NCBI GenBank assembly: GCA_050485685.1
Contig: JBJHBW010000002.1
Span: 124,001-188,000 of the forward strand
DNA from: JBJHBP01 sp050485685
Lineage (GTDB): Bacteria > Pseudomonadota > Gammaproteobacteria > Steroidobacterales > Rariloculaceae
DNA: 64,000 bases
Direction of reading: 5' to 3'
Made by a program: the position numbers and the translations under genes. Shown in pieces: positions 59,853 to 64,000 of this stretch (the stretch's first letter is position 1; each line of letters starts with the position of its first letter). Below the pieces are notes generated by a model, which had not been told where the DNA came from, searched no databases, and was given only the letters and a program-made list of their open reading frames with translations.

Positions 59853-60926
59853 TTATACCACCTGTCGGACCCTGCCCTGTTCCACGTGGAACAAAGGGTA
59901 GCCGGCTGCATGGTTGAGCTGTTCGACCGACAGACCCGTGACGAACAATTGCGCCCCCGTCTTCGCCAACTCCGAGTCCAGGCGTTCCCGGGCCCCGAGG
60001 TCCAGTTCAGCCGCCGGATCATCCACCAGCAGCACGGGGGACCCTCCGGCTGTCGCTCCAATCCGGGCCTGCGCCAATAGCAGCGTCGCGGCCACCAGCT
60101 TTTGCTGCCCGCGTGATGCGGTGTCCCTGACGGCACCTGCGTCCATATAAAACCCAAGATCGGCCCGGTGCGGCCCCACCTGGGTCACACGAAAACGTGC
60201 CTCTCCCGCCGCGGAATCCGCCAGAGCTTGCGCCAGCGACGCCCCGTCCCGCCAACCGGCGCGATAGAGAACCCTCACAGGCTCCCCAAGCAGCCCCCGC
60301 CCGATCTCTTCAGCCTCCACAGTCAGTCTGTCTACATAGGATTTTCGGGCGTCATGAACCGCCTCGCCGGCTTCCGCCAGCGCCTGCGTCCAGCTGCGCA
60401 TTTCCTGGCCCCCAGGTCCATCGCGCTTGAGGATGGCATTGCGCTGACTCAGGACTCGGCGATAGCGCCGCCACAGCACCAGGTAATTGTGTTCCACGTG
60501 GAACACACCCCAGTCCAGAAACCGACGCCGCTCTCCGGGACCGCCTTCAACAAGGTCGTGAAGTCCCGGACCAATCGCCTGAACACCCAGCAATGTGGAA
60601 AGCTCCAGCAGCCCCTTGCCGCTGGCCCCATCCACCCGAATCGCCAATCCCGACGAACTGAAGCCTATACCGATCCTGTGCGCCGCCCCTTCCGGGCCGT
60701 TGTCGGTTTCACCATAAACCGAGAGCCCCGCTTCCCCGCGACGCACCAGCTGTTTCAGTTGGCGCGTACGGAACGAGCGACCACGTCCCAGCAGAAAGAC
60801 CGCCTCCAGAAGGCTGGTCTTGCCGGCACCGTTCGCACCAAAGATGTAATTGCGCTGCGGATGCAGCGACATCTCGGCCTGCGCTATGCAGCGCACCCCT
60901 TCGATCCGCAGTCTCCGTAGGGCCAC
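59853..60926 (-). CDS. recF: DNA replication and repair protein RecF
   Basis: 357 residues from GTG 60926, preceded by GACGGA. Walker A FGANGAGKTSLLEAVFLL near residue 30, signature SRGQQKLVAATLLLAQ and Walker B VLLVDDPAAELD near residue 305. It loads RecA at gaps. The coding sequence holds two perfect parS palindromes, each encoding Phe-His-Val-Glu. 30 bases separate it from gyrB. Confidence 0.97.
   Translation of the reverse strand: MALRRLRIEGVRCIAQAEMSLHPQRNYIFGANGAGKTSLLEAVFLLGRGRSFRTRQLKQLVRRGEAGLSVYGETDNGPEGAAHRIGIGFSSSGLAIRVDGASGKGLLELSTLLGVQAIGPGLHDLVEGGPGERRRFLDWGVFHVEHNYLVLWRRYRRVLSQRNAILKRDGPGGQEMRSWTQALAEAGEAVHDARKSYVDRLTVEAEEIGRGLLGEPVRVLYRAGWRDGASLAQALADSAAGEARFRVTQVGPHRADLGFYMDAGAVRDTASRGQQKLVAATLLLAQARIGATAGGSPVLLVDDPAAELDLGARERLDSELAKTGAQLFVTGLSVEQLNHAAGYPLFHVEQGRVRQVV
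59879..59894. promoter_or_regulatory. parS site, copy 1
   Basis: TGTTCCACGTGGAACA is a perfect 16-base palindrome equal to the Pseudomonas-type parS core. Located inside recF near its 3' end. ParB should load here for chromosome segregation. Confidence 0.85.
60490..60505. promoter_or_regulatory. parS site, copy 2
   Basis: Second identical TGTTCCACGTGGAACA within recF, 611 bases from the first. Two sites in one gene close to the origin suggest this is the main ParB-nucleation region. Confidence 0.85.
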
Positions 60927-60958
60927 CGTTTTCCGTCTGCCCTGCCGCGAGCTCCGCG

Positions 60959-62056
60959 CTAGAGCCGCATGGGCATGACCACGAACTTCCCGTCTTCCTG
61001 CCCTACTTCCGTAATCAGGCAACTGGAATTGGAATCCGTCACACCCATGCTCACCTGCTCACCGTCCACTGCGGCGAGTGCATCCAGCAGGTAGGTCACA
61101 TTGAAGCCAATTTCCATCGCTTCGCCCTTGTACTCGACCTCCAGCGCCTCTTCGGCCTCTTCCTGTTCCGGGTTGTTGGCCTGAATCAGAACACTGTTCG
61201 GCTCCAGCGTCAGACGAACGCCACGATACTTCTCGTTCGACAGGATGGCTGCCCGCTGCAGTGACTGCCGGAAAAGCGCCCTGTCAGCCACCAGGACATT
61301 CCCCGGGTTGACTGGAATCACACGACTGTAATCAGGAAACCGGCCGTCAATCAGCTTTGACGTCATCCGTATACTGCCAAGGCCGAAGCGGATGTGGTTG
61401 GCCCCGAGCGAAATCTCCACATCGCCTTCCCCGTCCAGCAGGCGATTGAGCTCCAGCACGCCCTTGCGCGGCACGATCACCTGTTCGGCCTTGTCTGCCT
61501 TGCGCTCCAGATCAAGCTCCGCCAGTGCCAGACGGTGTCCGTCAGTGGCAACACCGCGCAGCTTCTTGCCACTGGTCTCGAACAGGAGGCCATTCAGGTA
61601 ATAGCGCACATCCTGCTGGGCCATGGAAAAATGTGTCTTGGCAATCAGTCGCCCCAGGCCTTCCTGCGGCACGGTCAGCGTCTGCAGGGCATTGATGTCC
61701 TCGACGATGGGAAAATCCGCTGCCGACAGGCTGGACAACGTAAACCGGCTGCGTCCCGCCTTCACGGTCACGCGTTCCCCGCTCAGCGACAATTCCACCT
61801 TCGCACCGTCGCCCAGTGCTCGGATGATGTCATGCAGCTTTCGTCCAGGCACCGTGATCTCGCCCTCCGCCTCGCCGTCCACATCGACGTTGGCGACCAG
61901 CTCCACTTCCAGATCCGTGGCCGTGACGCTCAGCCTGTTGCCCTTCAGCGCCAGCAGCACGTTGCTCAAAATCGGCATGGTCTGACGGCGCTCAACGACA
62001 CCGATAACCGCCTGGAGGGGACCCAGAACAGTTTCACGAGCTGCACTGAACTTCAT
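60959..62056 (-). CDS. dnaN: DNA polymerase III sliding clamp (beta subunit)
   Basis: 365 residues from ATG 62056 with CAGGT upstream. Three clamp domains, ending with the family tail VVMPMRL that binds partner peptides; FLQV-like VPRKGVLELNRLL and FSMAQQDVRYYLNGLLFE are typical. Follows dnaA after a 187-base AT-rich gap. Confidence 0.98.
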   Translation of the reverse strand: MKFSAARETVLGPLQAVIGVVERRQTMPILSNVLLALKGNRLSVTATDLEVELVANVDVDGEAEGEITVPGRKLHDIIRALGDGAKVELSLSGERVTVKAGRSRFTLSSLSAADFPIVEDINALQTLTVPQEGLGRLIAKTHFSMAQQDVRYYLNGLLFETSGKKLRGVATDGHRLALAELDLERKADKAEQVIVPRKGVLELNRLLDGEGDVEISLGANHIRFGLGSIRMTSKLIDGRFPDYSRVIPVNPGNVLVADRALFRQSLQRAAILSNEKYRGVRLTLEPNSVLIQANNPEQEEAEEALEVEYKGEAMEIGFNVTYLLDALAAVDGEQVSMGVTDSNSSCLITEVGQEDGKFVVMPMRL

Positions 62057-62243
62057 TGTTATTACCTGTATATCTTAAAACTTACTGATACTGTTATAGT
62101 CGCCGAAATCGCTGGATAACCTAATTTTATATTTATTTATCAATTAGTTATAACTACGTCCAACCACCCCGGAAAATCCATTCTTCCTGTTGATAACCTG
62201 TCAGGGAAAACCGGCGCAGAAATTATCCACAGCTTTCCCACCC
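62057..62243. other. AT-rich spacer between dnaA and dnaN, candidate part of oriC
   Basis: The stretch 62118-62154 is strongly AT-rich, against GC-rich surroundings, and fits a DNA-unwinding element. A perfect DnaA box TTATCCACA is at 62223-62231, and TGTTGATAA (complement TTATCAACA, one mismatch) at 62188-62196. TTATCCAGC-like sequence occurs near 62112. Together with the dnaA upstream box this suggests replication initiates around here; in Pseudomonas the main origin lies on the other side of dnaA. Confidence 0.55.
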
Positions 62244-63593
62244 TCATGTCGTCAGGGTTCTGAGCAGGTTGTTATAGTCCTCCGCAACACGCAGTTCGGT
62301 GTCCCTCAGTTCCTTTACCCTGCGACAGGCATGTAACACCGTCGTATGGTCCCGACCCCCGAAAGCATCGCCGATTTCCGGCAGGCTGTGAGTGGTCAGT
62401 TCCTTTGCCAGCCCCATCGCGATCTGGCGCGGACGGGCAATGGAGCGGTTGCGGCGCTTGGACAGCAGATCGGCAACGCGAATCTTGAAGTACGCGGCTA
62501 CCGTCTTCTGAATGTTGTCTATCGTGACCAGCTTTTCCTGTAACGCCAGCAGATCCCGCAGCGCTTCGCGCGTGAGCTCAAGCGTAATGGGTTGCCCGGT
62601 GAATCTGGAATTGGCGATCACACGGCGCAGCGCACCTTCCAGTTCGCGCACGTTGGAACGTATCCGCTGCGCGATGAAGAACGCAACTTCCTCCGGCAGC
62701 ACTTCGCCGTCATTGAGTGCCTTGCTCATCAGAATGGCCACCGAGGTTTCCAGCTCAGGCGGTTCTATGGCCACGGTAAGGCCCCAGCCGAACCTGGATT
62801 TCAGCCTTTCCTCCAGACCCGAGACTTCCTTCGGATAGCGGTCACAGGTCAGTACAATTTGCCGCTGACCTTCAAGCAAGGCATTGAAAGTATGGAAGAA
62901 TTCTTCCTGAGACCGGTCCTTGCCGGCAAAAAACTGGATGTCATCTATCAGCAGGGCATCAAGACTTCGGTAGGAGCGCTTGAACTCGGCGATGGTGTTG
63001 TGCTGAAGACCGCGCACCATATCGCCAACGAACCGCTCGGAATGGATATAGGCGACCCGCGCGCCGCTGTCGCGCTGCAGGATCGCGTTACCTATGGCGT
63101 GCATCAGATGGGTCTTGCCCAGGCCCACGCCGCCATAGATGAACAGCGGGTTATACGCATGGCCGGGGTTGCTCCCGACCTGTACAGCAGCCGCACGGGC
63201 CAGCTGATTGCTCTTGCCCTCGACGAAATTATCGAACGTAAACGCAGGGTTGAGCCGGTTGCCGATGGCAACGTCCGGCGCCACGGGCTCCTTCCTGACC
63301 GGGACGGGCGCGGCGCGGGGCACCGAAGTCGGAGCTACACGACGACTACCCACTTCCAGCAGCACCTCGGCGCCCTGATGGCTCTCCCACCAAAGGTTGA
63401 TATGCTCAAGACAATTCCCGCGTACCCAGTCCACGACGAACCGGTTCGGCGCCAGCAGGCGCAGCACCGGGCCATCCTCCACAGCCTGCAGGGGACGAAT
63501 CCACGTATTGAACTGCTGCTCCGACAGCTCTGCTGCCAGGGTAGCGAGACATTGGCTCCAGAGGGACGGAGAGACCGCCGGGTTTTCAGACAC
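62244..63593 (-). CDS. dnaA: chromosomal replication initiator DnaA
   Basis: 449 residues, GTG start at 63593. Domain I (1-80), variable domain II, AAA+ domain with NPLFIYGGVGLGKTHLMHAIGN near residue 145 and LLIDDIQFFAGK Walker B near 215, and the DNA-binding helix-turn-helix with signature GGRDHTTVLHACRRV near residue 420. It melts oriC. dnaN follows. Confidence 0.98.
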   Translation of the reverse strand: MSENPAVSPSLWSQCLATLAAELSEQQFNTWIRPLQAVEDGPVLRLLAPNRFVVDWVRGNCLEHINLWWESHQGAEVLLEVGSRRVAPTSVPRAAPVPVRKEPVAPDVAIGNRLNPAFTFDNFVEGKSNQLARAAAVQVGSNPGHAYNPLFIYGGVGLGKTHLMHAIGNAILQRDSGARVAYIHSERFVGDMVRGLQHNTIAEFKRSYRSLDALLIDDIQFFAGKDRSQEEFFHTFNALLEGQRQIVLTCDRYPKEVSGLEERLKSRFGWGLTVAIEPPELETSVAILMSKALNDGEVLPEEVAFFIAQRIRSNVRELEGALRRVIANSRFTGQPITLELTREALRDLLALQEKLVTIDNIQKTVAAYFKIRVADLLSKRRNRSIARPRQIAMGLAKELTTHSLPEIGDAFGGRDHTTVLHACRRVKELRDTELRVAEDYNNLLRTLTT

Positions 63594-63820
63594 GGTGATT
63601 ACTGAATCTATAATTATTGCGCGGGGCGTGCCCGGAAGAAGGGGCAGTCTAATACGAGCACCAACAGTTATCCACAGGTCACCGGAACTGGCCGCCTATT
63701 GACACGACAGGCCCGCGCGCGTACAGTGCCGCGTTTCCTGTTACGCCCTCATGTTCTTGTTTTTACTCGCAGTTTCCAAGCCTTCACGGCTGCGGAAGCT
63801 GCACTATGGTTGAGTTCAAC
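63594..63820. other. dnaA-rpmH divergent region with DnaA box
   Basis: A perfect TTATCCACA lies at 63668-63676, and TATAATTATT at 63611 is AT-rich. Such boxes usually serve dnaA autoregulation and may also belong to the origin, as in Pseudomonas. The right part is the rpmH promoter and leader. Confidence 0.6.
63699..63727 (+). promoter_or_regulatory. promoter of rpmH
   Basis: TTGACA at 63699-63704 and TACAGT at 63722-63727 with a 17-base spacer form a near-consensus sigma-70 promoter. Leader about 85 bases. Confidence 0.8.
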
Positions 63821-63955
63821 ATGAAACGCACATACCAACCCAGCAAACTGCGCCGCAAGCGCACCCACGGATTCCGGGCCCGCATGGCGACCCGGGGCGG
63901 GCGCAAGGTGCTGAACCAGCGCCGGGCCAAGGGTCGCGCTCGTCTGTGTCCCTAG
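63821..63955 (+). CDS. rpmH: 50S ribosomal protein L34
   Basis: 44 residues, MKRTYQPSKLRRKRTHGFRA..., the invariant bacterial L34 sequence. The C-terminus is RARLCP instead of the usual RKRLSV-like end. An in-frame ATG at 63806 exists but would add five non-conserved residues. Followed by the start of rnpA. Confidence 0.98.
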   Translation: MKRTYQPSKLRRKRTHGFRARMATRGGRKVLNQRRAKGRARLCP

Positions 63956-63959
63956 ACTG

Positions 63960-64000
63960 ATGCGACGCCCGCAGCGGAGCATTGTCGACTCGCCCTGCAG
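63960..64000 (+). CDS. rnpA: ribonuclease P protein component, start only (partial)
   Basis: Thirteen codons from ATG 63960, five bases after rpmH, run to the window edge. The sequence seen (MRRPQRSIVDSPC) is too short for identification; position after rpmH is the only basis. Confidence 0.35.
   Translation, partial: MRRPQRSIVDSPC

Overview
The window is a GC-rich chromosomal segment of a gammaproteobacterium. No IS element, transposase, prophage, rRNA operon or CRISPR array was recognised. The lineage call rests on syntenic blocks seen directly: rpmH/dnaA-dnaN-recF-gyrB with plsC, gmhB and a glycyl-tRNA synthetase beyond gyrB (Pseudomonas-like origin layout); yibN-grxC-secB-gpsA beside divergent envC; glnA-DUF4124-ntrB-ntrC; trmL, uppP and lpxA; and ygfA with a probable 6S RNA upstream. 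Tat/Sec-exported proteins of unknown function and many c-type cytochromes suggest a respiratory, probably environmental, bacterium such as a Woeseiales- or Steroidobacterales-like lineage; this last placement is inference.

Layout. 1-5006: minus-strand cassette A (DUF1592-type dihaem protein, Tat-exported DUF1552 protein, metallo-beta-lactamase-fold protein running off the left edge), with a divergent membrane-anchored cytochrome c. 5033-10594: nucleotide-sugar enzymes (galE, UDP-glucuronate decarboxylase), tRNA-Arg(CCG), an RRM protein, small envelope proteins including a 58-residue DUF3012 lipoprotein, and a hydrolase. 10617-17757: diguanylate cyclase, S41 protease, EnvC, then yibN-grxC-secB-gpsA and an MFS transporter. 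17840-31520: two paralogous secreted proteins of unknown family, serine hydrolase, M15 peptidase, bd-type oxidase with its own GbsR/MarR-type regulator and a 12-bp-arm palindrome, lipid-metabolism membrane proteins, ygfA and 6S RNA candidate, cytochrome c-prime-like protein and an NTF2-like protein.

32451-38975: plus-strand cassette B (MBL-fold protein, DUF1592-type dihaem lipoprotein, Tat-exported DUF1552 protein, ankyrin-repeat protein). Cassettes A and B share three paralogous components in rearranged order, and this duplicated, apparently undescribed extracytoplasmic system is the most interesting content. 39025-49323: serine hydrolase, a small putative gene remnant, second diguanylate cyclase, amidotransferase, uppP, tandem crcB, trmL, a class 1B-like pyrD, a TGS-domain GTPase, and lpxA followed by a GnnA-like oxidoreductase. 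49337-53932: ntrC, ntrB, DUF4124 protein and glnA, preceded by a sigma-54 promoter with two NtrC-type sites spaced as in enteric glnAp2.

54298-64000: single-gene alpha2-type glycyl-tRNA synthetase at the place where Pseudomonas carries glyQS, then gmhB and plsC, and the gyrB-recF-dnaN-dnaA block with an AT-rich spacer and DnaA boxes. recF contains two perfect parS palindromes, so the origin and the ParB-loading centre lie together. A roughly 90-bp palindromic element occurs twice, each time between convergent genes.
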